From: Ophiura sarsii
Lineage: Eukaryota > Echinodermata > Ophiuroidea > Amphilepidida > Ophiuridae
Assembly: GCA_035610835.1 (NCBI GenBank)
Contig: CM069446.1
Location: forward strand, 73,827,062 to 73,891,061
DNA: 64,000 bases
Reading direction: 5' to 3'
Below the pieces are notes generated by a model. That model did no database searches, was not told the DNA's origin, and worked only from the letters and a program-made list of their open reading frames with translations. The position numbers and the translations under genes were made by a program. Of this stretch, positions 33,987 through 45,240 are shown in pieces. The stretch's first letter is position 1. Every line of letters starts with the position of its first letter.

Positions 33987-34423
33987 ATATAGAGTGTAAA
34001 AATCCTATGATATTGTGTGTTTGTTTAAATACTTAAAGTTTCACATATGCAATTTTCACTCATGAAATATTGTTGTAGTTTGCAATGTACAGCCTATTGA
34101 GTGTACCTATATATTCACTGACTAAAAATATACATGTCAAAGTTTACTGTGAAAAATAGTTTCTTAAAAATTGCCAGGGGGGAACCTGAAATATTTTGTC
34201 AGTTGTTAGGGGGGAACCCGAAATAAATAACAGCAAATGGAGGGGGGATCTGAAGAAAAAAATGTGAACAAATGTGAAAAATGCCCATTCCCCCCCCCCC
34301 CCCCCCCGCCCCCCCCCCCCCCCCCCCGCCATAAATAACGATCGCTCCCTTATTGGAAATGAAGAGATGGCTTTTCGATAAATTTTGGGTGAAAAGTTTT
34401 AGTACACCAGATCGCACCAAATA

Positions 34424-34741
34424 AGTTCGAAAGTTAATTTTTTTAAATCACATGCGAGGAGGGCACACCCCCACCCTCCCCCTGTCTAGCTCGGAGTCAC
34501 GGTACTGCGCAAGTCCCTTTAGATTTGGAATTTATGCATGATAATGATTTCGATTTTTAGCAGAATTTTCGATATTGAGATAATAAGTTCGAAAGTACAT
34601 TTAAAAAAATCACATGCGAGGAGTGCACACCCCACCCTTCCCCCTGTCTAGCGCGGAGTCACGGTGCTGCGCAAGTCCCTTTAGATTGGGAATTTATGCA
34701 TGATAATGATTTCGATTTTTAGCAGAATTTTCGATATTGAA
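34424..34741. promoter_or_regulatory. Tandemly duplicated promoter-side block of zinc-finger gene 1
   Basis: AAGTTCGAAAGT ... TCACATGCGAGGAG ... GGAGTCACGGT ... CTGCGCAAGTCCCTTTAGAT ... TTTCGATATTGA occurs twice here. Units 2 and 3 have one copy each (45,964-46,120; 56,920-57,080). It lies directly upstream of the first coding exon. Conservation between units reflects duplication and does not prove function. Confidence 0.5.
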
Positions 34742-35103
34742 ATATCGCCCAGCACTATTATTTTATTTGCTATCCGCAGACCGTAGGCATACGTGAAAAT
34801 GGCAGAGGCAACTTCGTCAGTTTCAAAAGTAAGTTTTTCTTTGATTGTTCTGTTCCCATCCCTGAATTCTATTTTAAATGTATATCTTTATGAAATTTAC
34901 CATTTTCTCATTTTACAGGGTTCTTTTGTGTTTAAGCCAGTCAAGAAATCGAAGAAACAACTGGACCCAAGTAAGTCAGTCATACTAGCTCGTTCACGTA
35001 GCGTAGTGTTAGGCCCTTCACAATAAAATGTGTGTTTCCTGTTACGAGCGCGCGTCCAAAAGTCCCCCCTCGTCATACATTTTATTATTTGATAATATTT
35101 TAT

Positions 35104-36507
35104 TATAATAACAATTGATGATGGCCTATAAGCATGATTCTAGCAGAATCTATGACGAGCGAAACTTAATTGAATAAACGCGAGGATCAAGCAAATGATA
35201 CCAGCCGAGTAATTGAAATGAATAAATAATATATAGACTCGGACAAACTGGCGAGAATTAAATTAACAAAGACCTTAAAAATACACAGCCTCGAACCCGG
35301 TCCCTCTCGCTATCGCGGCGATCGGTTACTCCACTAGGCTACAGGGACTGTGCTTACATGGATACCAGACGAACGAGCTATTATGTATACAAAGTCTTTT
35401 GTTGAAAGCCTCTAGCAGCCGAAATACATGAGTAAATAATAACAATTGATGATGGCCTATAAGCATGATTCTAGCAGAATCTATGACGAGCGAAACTTAA
35501 TTGAATAAACGCGAGGATCAAGCAAATGATACCAGCCGAGTAATTGAAATGAATAAATAATATATAGACTCGGACAAACTGGCGAGAATTAAATTAACAA
35601 AGACCTTAAAAATACACAGCCTCGAACCCGGTCCCTCTCGCTATCGCGGCGATCGGTTACTCCACTAGGCTACAGGGACTGTGCTTACATGGATACCAGA
35701 CGAACGAGCTATTATGTATACAAAGTCTTTTGTTGAAAGCCTCTAGCAGCCAAAATACATGAGTAAATAATAACAATTGATGATGGCCTATAAGCATGAT
35801 TCTAGCAGAATCTATGACGAGCGAAACTTAATTGAATAAACGCGAGGATCAAGCAAATGATACCAGCCGAGTAATTGAAATGAATAAATAATATATAGAC
35901 TCGGACAAACTGGCGAGAATTAAATTAACAAAGACCTTAAAAATACACAACCTCGAACCCGGTCCCTCTCGCTATCGCGGCGATCGGTTACTCCACTATG
36001 CTACAGGGACTGTGCTTACATGGATACCAGACGAACGAGCTATTATGTATACAAAGTCTTTTGTTGAAAGCCTCTAGCAGCCGAAATACATGAGTAAATA
36101 ATAACAATTGATGATGGCCTATAAGCATGATTCTAGCAGAATCTATGACGAGCGAAACTTAATTGAATAAACGCGAGGATCAAGCAAATGATACCAGCCG
36201 AGTAATTGAAATGAATAAATAATATATAGACTCGGACAAACTGGCGAGAATTAAATTAACAAAGACCTTAAAAATACACAGCCTCGAACCCGGTCCCTCT
36301 CGCTATCGCGGCGATCGGTTACTCCACTAGGCTACAGGGACTGTGCTTACATGGATACCAGACGAACGAGCTATTATGTATACAAAGTCTTTTGTTGAAA
36401 GCCTCTAGCAGCCGAAATACATGAGTAAATAATAACAATTGATGATGGCCTATAAGCATGATTCTAGCAGAATCTATGACGAGCGAAACTTAATTGAATA
36501 AACGCGA
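35104..36507. repeat. 331-bp tandem repeat array, about 4.2 copies, with tRNA-like boxes
   Basis: Copy starts (ACAATTGATGATGG) at 35,111, 35,442, 35,773, 36,104 and 36,435 (partial). Copies are almost identical, with single-base differences such as CAGCCAAAA at ~35,748 and CACAACCTCG at ~35,947. On the minus strand each full unit contains TAGCCTAGTGG (box A-like) and GGGTTCGAGGC (box B-like) ~45 bases apart, as in tRNA-derived SINEs. The acceptor stem does not pair properly, so it is not a tRNA gene. Confidence 0.88.
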
Positions 36508-37239
36508 CCCTTTGAAAAATGCTGTTTTCCCATCTATTTCGCACATTTTTAGACCCGAATTTCATTTTGATCATTGCGTTCGTGACTTGCCAGTAACACG
36601 AAATCGATGGGTCGCTGTAGTATGTAGTATGTATCTATTGCATATTTATATTACAGGCAATGCGTAATCGTAAATGAACTGTAGTGTATGAGATGGAATA
36701 CAGTCTACATCGCATGCTTCAGGTTATTGATCGTTTGACACACCCGTCATGACAAGATTATGACGAGACAATCCTTGAAACTATATGTCGGCCTGAACTT
36801 TCTTCAGCACAGTTCAAGTCTAGCGAGTACCAAGTAAATGTATTTATAAATATTTATGTTTTACGAATCCAGATTGAGTGCGTAATCGATTGTAATCGAT
36901 TTGTATAGTATTTATTTGAATAATTCCAATAGAAATAACATTGGAAAATGACTTTAGCTTGGTCGGTTCAAAATTCGGCAACCTAAAAATAAATGTACAC
37001 GCATATCGTGACGTGCAAATGGCTTTAATAGAGTACGGTGTTTGAAAAAATCATGCGCTTTCTATCGTGGTCAGTAGCCTTAATTGGTGTTCTTTTGAGT
37101 TAGATTTAATATTCCTGCTAGTAGTGTAGTTGTAGGCCTAGGTGCTTGGTGAGTCACAACAAACCATGAATTGACCACATGTCTCAAAATGTTGCGGTTG
37201 GTATCAATGACCGTATGATAGTTTGCAGTTTGCTATACA

Positions 37240-37520
37240 TGTATAGCTTGGGTGGGTCGAGGGGGTGGTAGTCATGTAGTGGTGGATATGGGGGGGGGGG
37301 GGGGGGTAATATAGAGAAAAACCTGTTGCTGTATACATTTTGAGATTGGGGATGGGGTGGGGGGAGGATGATGGGTTGGGTGAAGGGGTGATGGAGGAAA
37401 ATGGCCAGGCATGATTTTTTATTTTTGCTGTGGTGTGGTGGGGTGGGGTCGGGTGGGTATCATTTGGGTGGTCCGGGGGTGAGGGAGGATGTGTGATGGG
37501 AGGAAAAATGTTACTTTGCT
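37240..37520. repeat. G-rich tract (GGTGGGG-type)
   Basis: Dense G-runs including a ~17-base run at ~37,291. The minus-strand frame is proline/histidine-rich low complexity, not a gene. It could form G-quadruplexes. Confidence 0.6.
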
Positions 37521-38324
37521 GTATTTGGGTGAGGGCTGTCCAATGACTAAAACTCACATACAACCGAGTATTAAAATGGATTTTGTGTTTTGCCGTTGTA
37601 GTTTCTAGCTTTTTATTTTCTATGCATAAAAAACAGTTTACTTTTTCAAATATGTTACCTTAGTTGAACCAAAGTGACATGCAACCCCAGGGGTGGGAGT
37701 AGGTCTACTGTAGAACAGACCGTGCCATCTTGTATATCAAAATAGGCTTTTTTAATTGTATATTCATTTTGTTTGGTATCTCCGGTGGTCCCTTTTTCAA
37801 CATTTTGTTTAATAAAAACAATTGGTAGCTATTTTGCTATCTTATTTCCCACCCCTCCCCTGCTGGCATGGTCATAGTCATACTTGCTGATCAATCAACA
37901 TTGTATAGCCTTTGTTTTATGGCGTAAATACCTTTTGTTGTCAGTCAAAAGACTGAAGCGGTGCCGATATTAATTTGAACCGTGCCCAAATAATAAAATC
38001 CCCAAATTAATAAATAATAAATAATAAAAAGTCGCCTCATCCTATTTATTGTGAAGGGCCTTAACTGTTGTCGTTCCTCCCACGTGGAGAGTAGATCACT
38101 GATCGTATCGGAACAAGTCTGAGCCACCTCGGACTATACTGTCACTAGTCATACATTAAACTGCATAAACAAAAGAAAGTACCACGGTATATACTTTGTT
38201 TAGGTCCTTTAAAGTAACTTTCGATTATGTTTTTACCAAACAGGCTAGATATAGGCCTATAGAGATTTGGATGAATCTTTTCGGCACATTTTGATACCAA
38301 ACTTAAGGAATGACAGCATGAAAC

Positions 38325-38488
38325 TAAAAGTGTAACAGTGAACAGCACCACCCTGTTGGGACTGGGAGGCGAGCTCAAACGCGTGACCATAGCCGAAGCC
38401 GAAAACGCCCATCCATATTCACCACCCGATTCATTTACCGCAATGGTCGAGTTTGCAACTACATTCATGGACTATTACAAATACTAAT
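38325..38488 (+). other. Conserved open segment in intron 2 of the zinc-finger units (possible former exon)
   Basis: One phase reads SVTVNSTTLL...GELKRVTIAEAENAH and PPDSFTAMVEFATTFMDY, then stops. The same segment exists at 46,790-46,940 and 58,000-58,135 with frameshifting indels in each. I find no usable acceptor in the phase needed, and exon 2 joins exon 3 in frame without it. It may be a lost exon or a copied foreign piece. Confidence 0.35.
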
Positions 38489-40929
38489 TACAATTTGGCT
38501 TTTAAAAGCATTATTCCTTTCTTTTATATTCCCTCATAGCAATGCAGTCACCATGTGTACGCGATGTTGGAAAGCACCGGAAGCCTTTTGCTTCTAAATA
38601 TAACATTCATAGAATCTTCAGTAACTTTGACAAATATAAGATACATCAACGACGTCATGAGAGGCAACTACGCAGTTATAGGTTCAAAGTTTCATCCATC
38701 AGATGGCAAGAGGTCAACACTTTTGGTCAGACATTTCAGCAGGTCAGGTCTGAAAAATGTCATACCAAAGAGAAACCATACACATGTCGATATGCATACT
38801 GTTATAAGAGTTTCTCTGATCCAAGTCATAAGACCAGACGAAGGGATTCATAGCAGAGAGATGTTATTAAAGAGAAAACATACCAATGTGCAACCTGTGA
38901 CAAAAAATGTTCCACTTTGGGTAAAAAGACTAGTTGTGAATCCTTTAAAAGAAAAAACATACCAGTGTGCGTATTGTCCCAAGATTTTCTCTTATTCATC
39001 GGATAAGAACAGTCATGAAAGGATTCATACTAAAGAGAAACCATACAAATGTTCATTCTGTGATAAGAGTTTCTCTCAATCAAGTAGTAAGACCATACAT
39101 GAAAGGATTCATACTAAAGAGAAACCATACCAGTGTGCTCTCTGTGATAAGACTTTTTCTGATTTAGGTAACAAAACACGTCATGAAAAGATTCATACTG
39201 AAGCAAAACCATACCAGTGTGCATATTGTACCAAGACTTTCTCTTATTCATCCGATAAGAACAGTCATGAAAGGATTCATACTAAAGAGAAACCATACAA
39301 ATGTTCATTCTGTGATAAGAGTTTCTCTCAATCAAATAATAAGACCAGACATGAAAGGATCATTCATACCAAAGAGAAACCATACCAGTGTGCATATTGT
39401 AACAAGACTTTCTCTTGTTCAGGTCGTAAGAGCAGCCATGAACGAATTCATACTAAAGAGAAACCATACCAGTGTGCATATTGTAACAACACTTTTTCTC
39501 ATTCAGGGGATAAGAACAGTCATGAAAGAATTCATACTAAAGAGAAACCATACAAATGTTCATTATGTGATAAGAGTTTCTCTCAATCAAATAGTAAGAC
39601 CAGACATGAAAGGATTCATACTAAAGACAAACCATACCAGTGTACATATTGTAACAAGACTTTCTCTAGACCAGGTCGTAAGAGCAGCAATGAACGAATT
39701 CATACTAAAGAGAAACCATACCAGTGTGCATATTGTAACAAAACTTTTTCTCATTCAGGGGATAAGAACAGTCATGAAAGAAGTCATACTAAAGAAAAAC
39801 CATACAAATGTTCATTATGTGATAAGAGTTTCTCTCAATTAAATAGTAAGACCAGTCATGAAAGGATTCACACCAAAGAGAAACCATACACATGTTCATT
39901 CTGTGATAAGAGTTTTCCCCGACCAGTTGAAAAGATCAGTCATGAAAGGATTCATACTAAAGACAAACCATACCAGTGTGGATATTGTAACAAGACTTTC
40001 TCTCGTTCAGGTCATAAGACCAGCCATGAACGAGTTCATACTAAATAGAAACCATACCAGTGTGCATATTGTAACAAAACTTTTTCTCATTCAGGGGATA
40101 AGAACTGTCATGAAAGAATTCATACTAAAGAGAAACCATACAAATGTTCATTATGTGATAAGAGTTTCTCTCAATCAAATAATAAGACCAGTCATGAAAG
40201 GATTCATACCAAAGAGAAACCATACACATGTTCATTCAGTGATAAGAGTTTTTCCCGATCAGGTGAAAAGATCAGTCATGAACGAATCCATACTAAAGAG
40301 AAACCATAGGCCTACCAGTGTGCATACTGTAACAACACTTTTTCTCATTCAGGGGATAAGAACAGTCATGAAAGAATTCATACTAAAGAGAAACCATACA
40401 AATGTTCATTATGTGATAAGAGTTTCTCTCAATCAAATAGTAAGACCAGACATGAAAGGATTCATACTAAAGAGAAACAACACTAGTGTGCATATTGTAA
40501 CAAGACTTTCTCTCGTTCAGGGGAAAAGAACAGCCCATGAAAAAATTCTTACTATAAAAAAAAAAGAGAAACCATACAAATGTACAAATGTTCATTATGT
40601 GATACGAGTTTCTCTCAATCGCCATGAAAGGATTGATACTAAAGAGAAACCATACACATGTCGATATGCATACTGTTATAAGAGTTTCTCTTATCCAAGT
40701 CATAAGACCAGACATGAAAGGATTCATATTAAAGAGAAATCATACCAATGTGTTTTCTGCGATAAAAGTTTTTCTGATTTAGGTAATAAGGCAAAGTCAT
40801 GAAAGGATTCATCCTACAGAGACACCACCAGTGTGCATATTGTGACCAGACTTTCTCTCATTCAGGGGATACGAACAGTCATGAAAGGATTCATCCTACA
40901 GAGAAACCATACCAGTACAGTGTAGGGAA

Positions 40930-41165
40930 GCAAATAGAAGTAAACCTTGCTGATATTTTTTTATGAAAACGATAGAATAGATCCTCGATTGCTAATGTGG
41001 TCAAAAATCGTTGGAATCGAATACACAATGGAGCCTAGGCTGCGGAAGGATATCGTTGCCGGTGAGGAAGCGAACGAAAATATCGATTTGAAATGGCGAG
41101 GGCGCTGTTTAGGTGCCCGTAGCGGAAAAATGTGTCTAGATCAATCAAGTTTAAGACGTTAACTT
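40930..41165. repeat. Segment downstream of the zinc-finger exon, shared by units 1 and 2
   Basis: CTCGATTGCTAATGTGG, GAGCCTAGGCTG and GGCGCTGTTTAGGTGCCCGT recur at 49,645-49,810. A short plus-strand frame here (40,947-41,162) is not conserved between copies, so I do not call a gene. Confidence 0.5.
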
Positions 41166-41680
41166 AATTCTTTTTTGTTGTTGGCCTAAACTGCCTCTTT
41201 TAATTTCGTTTCAGTTTTGATTAGAAGATCAGACACTATTCTATCATATCTTAATGATTGGTTGACAGGAAGGTCAGGCGATTTAGAGGTGAAGAATACA
41301 TTAATTAGAGTCGAGCCAGGAATGAAAATGAAATTTCTAAAACCAATTTGGTCTCACATGAGAAAATAGGTCAAACTTATCTGTGCTTATATAAAATTTA
41401 GATGGACTGAAAGCAGAAATCCTCTACTTTCCAACCATGTCTTTATTAGTCTTGGATAGAGATAAACAATGCATTTATAACAGACAAGATTGTTTATTGA
41501 TCTTGTATTGAAATTACAGTTGTTGGAAAGTCAATAAAGCATAACCAGCCATAAGTTTAACGGGTTCGTGTAGATAACCCATATTCAAAATAGCGCGCGA
41601 TTAAATGTTCTCATATATGTACACATTAAACTGACATGCTGAATGAATGATGATTATCGATTGGCCATTAACTATAATAA
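41166..41680. repeat. Segmental duplication block
   Basis: GTTGTTGGCCTAAACTGCCT, AGAAGATCAGACACTATTCT and GGTCAGGCGATTTAGAGG recur at 51,055-51,590 and 63,781-64,000; a weaker relative lies at 54,420-54,750. No gene. Confidence 0.75.
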
Positions 41681-42025
41681 CTTTACACTGACAGTTTTGA
41701 TTGGCCTATAATTATATACAAATGCTTAACTTTACAATGAAAGTTTTGATTGGCGTATATACAAATGCCTAACTTTACAATGAAAGTTTTGATTGGCGTA
41801 TATACAATGCCTAACTTTACAAATGAAAGTTTTGATTGGCGTATATATACAATGCCTAACTTTACAAATGAAAGTTTTGATTGGCGTAGATACAACTTTA
41901 CAATGAAACGTTTTGTTTGGGGCCGGGTAGATACAAAAGCTTAACTTTATACTGAAGGTTTGTGATTGGTGTAAATATGCCTTATGACTTTACACTGACT
42001 GGAAGTTTGATTGGCGTAGATACAA
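41680..42025. repeat. ~42-bp minisatellite (end of unit 1)
   Basis: Same ACTTTACAATGAAAGTTTTG / ATTGGCGTATATACAAATGC family as 30,926-31,475. Confidence 0.75.
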
Positions 42026-42853
42026 ATGCGAATGAATGAATGAATGAAAACGTGATTCATTAAGCGCATTTCCAAAAACACGATCAATGCGCTTTACAGG
42101 AATTACATATAAAAGATAAGCATATTAAAAAATACCAATCAAAATACATTAAAAAGGTTAAAAGGTAATCAAATATACAATGTAATAATATACATGTATA
42201 AATTGTATATGTATACAATTTAAGCATTAAAAAGCATGGATTAAAAAAAAAAACATTTTTTTAAAAAGGGTACATTAATTGCTTCCGAAATTGACCAAAA
42301 AATTACACCTGCGGAAATAGATGAGTTTTAAGCATTTTTAAAAACAAGATTTGACACTGCGTGCGGTGCGTATGGAGAGAGTGGGAGATCATTTCACAGC
42401 CTTGGACCGATATAGGCCTACATGTATGAGAAACGGTTCAGTCTATGTTTGTTGAAAGGTACAACAAGGCGGAAAGTGTCGTTGGAAGATCTCAAACCAG
42501 CTCTTGGACAGACATACGACATTAAAATCTGAGATAAATAGGTAGGCCTTAGATTATATTGACACCATACACACATGCAGCAAGATCTTGAAGTCAATTC
42601 TCTGCTGGACAGGCAACCAATGAAGCTCACGCAAGAGTGGTTCGCACTTGTGCGTCTATTTTTACAAAAGACTATAGACGCTTCAAGTTTTTGAAGGCGC
42701 TGAACATTAAACTTGGAAGTGCCACCCAAAAGAGAGTTGCCATAATCCAGCCGAGGACTAGAGATCACCGCATGCGCACAAGTATCGTGATCAATAAAAC
42801 GACGGATAGACCTATAGGCTATGACGAATGTTCTGCAGGTGGAAATTAACTGT
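42026..42853 (-). pseudogene. CR1/L2-like LINE 3' part
   Basis: Minus-strand C-terminal remnants: RLDYGNSLLGG, VQRLQKLEAS, NLRPTYLSQILMSYVCPRAG and FRLVVPFNKH. The 3' tail (low coordinates) ends in a GAAT/ATTC microsatellite with a GCGC-bracketed motif, as in L2/CR1-type elements. Broken by indels. Abuts the TA-target element at 42,854. Confidence 0.75.
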
Positions 42854-43620
42854 AGGGGAGAGCGGGGCTAGTCCGCCCACCACGTGTTTCTCATCACGTG
42901 ACTGTTGAAAAAGTATCAGACTTGTGTAATTTGGTTGCACCGGTCATACCAAAGTAACTATTAAACTTCAGATCCGGATACAACTCCCATAAGGATTTAT
43001 CTTGAATAATTGTTTTTGAATAATTAAAGTAAAATTATTTGTCATTACAAATGTTGCATTAATCTAAAGACATCACAGCGATGGTACTAAATAGTCATTC
43101 AAAAGGTAAGGGCTTTGCCTAACATATTATGCAGTTAAACACTTCCCATTCCGTGTTTAGTAGGTATATCATGAGATTTACAACAAAAATGAGCCCTGGG
43201 GCGAGTTCGCCCAATTTCGCCGGGGCGAGTCCGCCCATACCCAATTACACGCTAAGAAGGAGGCGGACTCGCCCCAATAAATGGACACATGATGTGTTCA
43301 TTTCATATGTTGGGGCCACATGGCCTAATTTGTCATAGTTGTGTCTAGTTGACTTCTAATCAATCTTTTCATGGAATAACTGATAGTTTCTGCAATATTT
43401 AACTTGCCTATGAAGCCGGACGAGCTTGCCCATCATGAGGGCGAACCTGCCCCGGCGTGAGTAATGTGGGTAAGTCCGCCTTGTCGGTTATTTTCCTTAC
43501 TCCTGCACTTACTAACCGTTCTAGAGTGCTGAAACTGTGGGGTTATGTAGCTAAGAAACGTAGCTTTCATCTAGAAGTAGGGTAGCTCTACTTGTAAAAT
43601 GAGTCCGATAGGCCACAGAT
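42854..43620. mobile_element. TA-target element (left end intact, right end deleted)
   Basis: Begins GGGGAGAGCGGGGCTAGTCC right after LINE ...AACTGTA. The interior carries several GCGGACTCGCCCC / GGGGCGAGTCCGCCC palindromic motifs. The far side runs into LINE at ~43,621 (AGTTAACCTCAG), having lost its right terminus, which survives in unit 1 at 29,955. Confidence 0.65.
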
Positions 43621-44850
43621 AGTTAACCTCAGACAACAAATCTACCTGTCGAGGTGAGGAAATGAGGATAAACTCAGTTTTAGTGTCATTCAGCTTGAGC
43701 TTGTTTGCCAACATCCATTTCCCACCTCGGCAATGCACATCGTTAGTCTGCTCTGCGCATCGTCGAAGTCACAAGGCACTTTCGGATTAAACCTAACGTA
43801 CATTTGGTTGTCGTCAGCATACACGTGGTAAGGAACATTAAAGCGGCGCAGGATGGCAGTCACAGGTTTGGAATACAGGGTAAAAATCGATGGACCAGCA
43901 ACTGATCCTTGAGGAACACCGTATTTTTTTAGTGGATGAACAGATGAGTAACTATCTAAAACACAATAACACGATTATTAATACAGGGTGGTCAAAAAAA
44001 ACTATACCCAACTTTGGAGGCCATTTTCTCCTAGATGATAAAATATTTTAGTAATTTGGTTTGCATATTATTAAATATTGCTTTTTTTAGCGAGTATGTG
44101 TAAAATGGCTTTTCCACGGGAGCTGTCAATGCATCAACATGATATGCACTTTTATGACAATATGATATGACACACACAATAAGGTAATGACCCCGGCCCC
44201 CCAACTCAACACAAAAGTTGGTAACCATGACTGTTCTTCATTTTTTCAAAGTACCCCTTTGCAAGGATTTTTCAACAATTTAACCCCCCTTTTATGGCAA
44301 AAACGAGGACAAAATTGGAGTGAAAAATACCCCTTTTTTGCTTTTCAATGACTATAATTTCAAACACCCCTTTTCAAAGACACTTTACATACATAAAAAC
44401 TTGTTGCTCCCAACAGTAACAGGCGTTTATGGCCATTTGTTATAAACTGGTGTACCTCAAGTTGTTAACATGTTGTATCAAATGATTAAATCCATACTGT
44501 GATGTTTTTAGTTTTTTCCTCTTCGTAAAATACGCTGTCACTAAGTGTTAGCGCTGACAATCGAAAATATACCCCTTTTCCGCGATTTTTAGAACAGTCA
44601 TGGTTACCAACTTTTGTGTTGAGTTGGGGGGCCGGGGTAATGACCCAAGACCCATTATTAAACTTAATCCTTAACTGCTTAACTGTATAAGAAATGAACC
44701 AGCTTAAAACACAGCCGTCGATACCGTTTGTATTCACTACTGAGCCTATTAGCAAGAACGCTGTGATCAATAGTATCGAAGGCTGCTGACATATCTAGCA
44801 AAACAAGCATGACAATCTTACCTCTACCAAGTTCATTTATAATGAAAGTT
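43621..44850 (-). pseudogene. CR1/L2-like LINE reverse transcriptase fragment (unit 2)
   Basis: Same minus-strand motifs as unit 1: LNDTKTEF-type thumb, YADDNQMYV near 43,815, GVPQGS near 43,915, then after an insertion GSVVNTNGIDGCVLSWFISY and LLDMSAAFDTID-type sequence (44,690-44,810). Interrupted at 43,984-44,685. Confidence 0.75.
43984..44685. mobile_element. TA-target insertion in the LINE with an inner inverted repeat
   Basis: Unit 1 (30,745-30,760) shows the empty site. Here CAGGGTGGTCAAAAAAAACT follows TA at 43,982 and the insert ends ...TTAACTG before TA at 44,686. An inner inverted pair of ~55 bases (CCCAACTCAACACAAAAGTT and complement) spans 44,185-44,240 and 44,589-44,645. The right terminus does not match the left TIR, so the element is probably truncated or composite. 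Confidence 0.65.
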
Positions 44851-45240
44851 TTGTGTGGCGTAGATACAAATGCCTAACTTTACACTGAAGGTTTTGATTG
44901 GTGTTTTGTGTGGGGTAGATACAATATGTAAATGCCTAACTTTACAACAAAAGTTTTGATTGGCGTATATACAAATACTTAACTTTACACTGAAAGTTTT
45001 GATTAGCGTAAATACAAATACTTTTTTGCATTGGGGTAGATACTGAAGGTTTTTGATTGGTGTAAATACAAGTGCCTAACTTTACACTGAAAGTTTTGAT
45101 GAATTGGTGTAACAAATGCCTAACTTATCACTAAGGTTTTAATTGGCGTAGGCCTATAGACAAAGTACCTAACTTTACACTGAAAGTTTAGATTGGGGTA
45201 GAAAGGGCGGGAGAAAGGGTTTTGATTGATATAAATAATG
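44851..45240. repeat. ~42-bp minisatellite (unit 2)
   Basis: Same family as unit 1; includes a TAGGCCTA at 45,149 absent at the aligned point in units 1 and 3. Confidence 0.75.

Larger units (their letters stand above)
32175..34349. mobile_element. 2.2-kb TIR transposon carrying one intact gene
   Basis: Perfect 22-bp inverted ends beginning GGGAGCGATCGTTATT continue into G/C runs, flanked by TTA (32,172-32,174; 34,350-34,352). Units 2 and 3 lack it at the same point (45,880 and 56,850), confirming insertion. Near both ends are direct motifs AGGGGGGAACNNGAAAT in the same orientation. It carries the 338-aa gene. A related right end sits at 61,667-61,822. A 3-bp TTA duplication suits PIF/Harbinger, but no Harbinger transposase is present, so the class is open. 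Confidence 0.82.
35012..38060. mobile_element. 3.05-kb TIR element in intron 2 of zinc-finger gene 1
   Basis: Ends are perfect 16-bp inverted repeats GGCCCTTCACAATAAA, flanked by TTA (35,009-35,011; 38,061-38,063). No transposase frame. Carries the 331-bp tandem array and a G-rich tract. TIR plus TTA duplication fit PIF/Harbinger, non-autonomous; the other two units do not have it. Confidence 0.8.
34799..40803 (+). pseudogene. C2H2 zinc-finger gene, unit 1, disrupted
   Basis: Three-exon plan shared by all units: exon 1 MAEATSSVSK (34,799-34,828), exon 2 GSFVFKPVKKSKKQLDP plus one base (34,919-34,970), exon 3 from 38,540 (TMQSPCVRDVGKH...). Splice sites AAA|GTAAGT, TTTTACAG|GG, CCAA|GTAAGT and CCTCATAG|CA join in frame. 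Exon 3 has a 2-base loss and 14-base gain near 38,831-38,865 giving TAG at 38,851, and a ~5-base loss near 38,935. Thirteen fingers are then open to TAG at 40,046 (GAG to TAG), with decayed fingers beyond. Finger 9 has Asn for its first zinc His. Intron 2 is swollen by the 3.05-kb element. The DNA-binding role is by family; as it stands it is unlikely to make the full protein. Confidence 0.8.

Noticed and set aside
35104..36507. CRISPR-like or multi-tRNA array
   Set aside because: The monomer is 331 bp with no spacer structure and eukaryotic context; the tRNA-like segment lacks a pairing acceptor stem.
37204..37563. Proline/histidine-rich 119-codon minus-strand frame
   Set aside because: Low-complexity translation of a G-rich tract inside a transposon.
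39183..40802. Long overlapping frames (219 and 314 codons; likewise 47,783-48,610 and 59,096-59,920) reading MKGFILKRNHTSVHIVTRLSL repeats
   Set aside because: They are the +2-shifted reading of the zinc-finger repeats. Because every 84-bp unit is alike, a shadow frame stays open. The finger frame explains the sequence.
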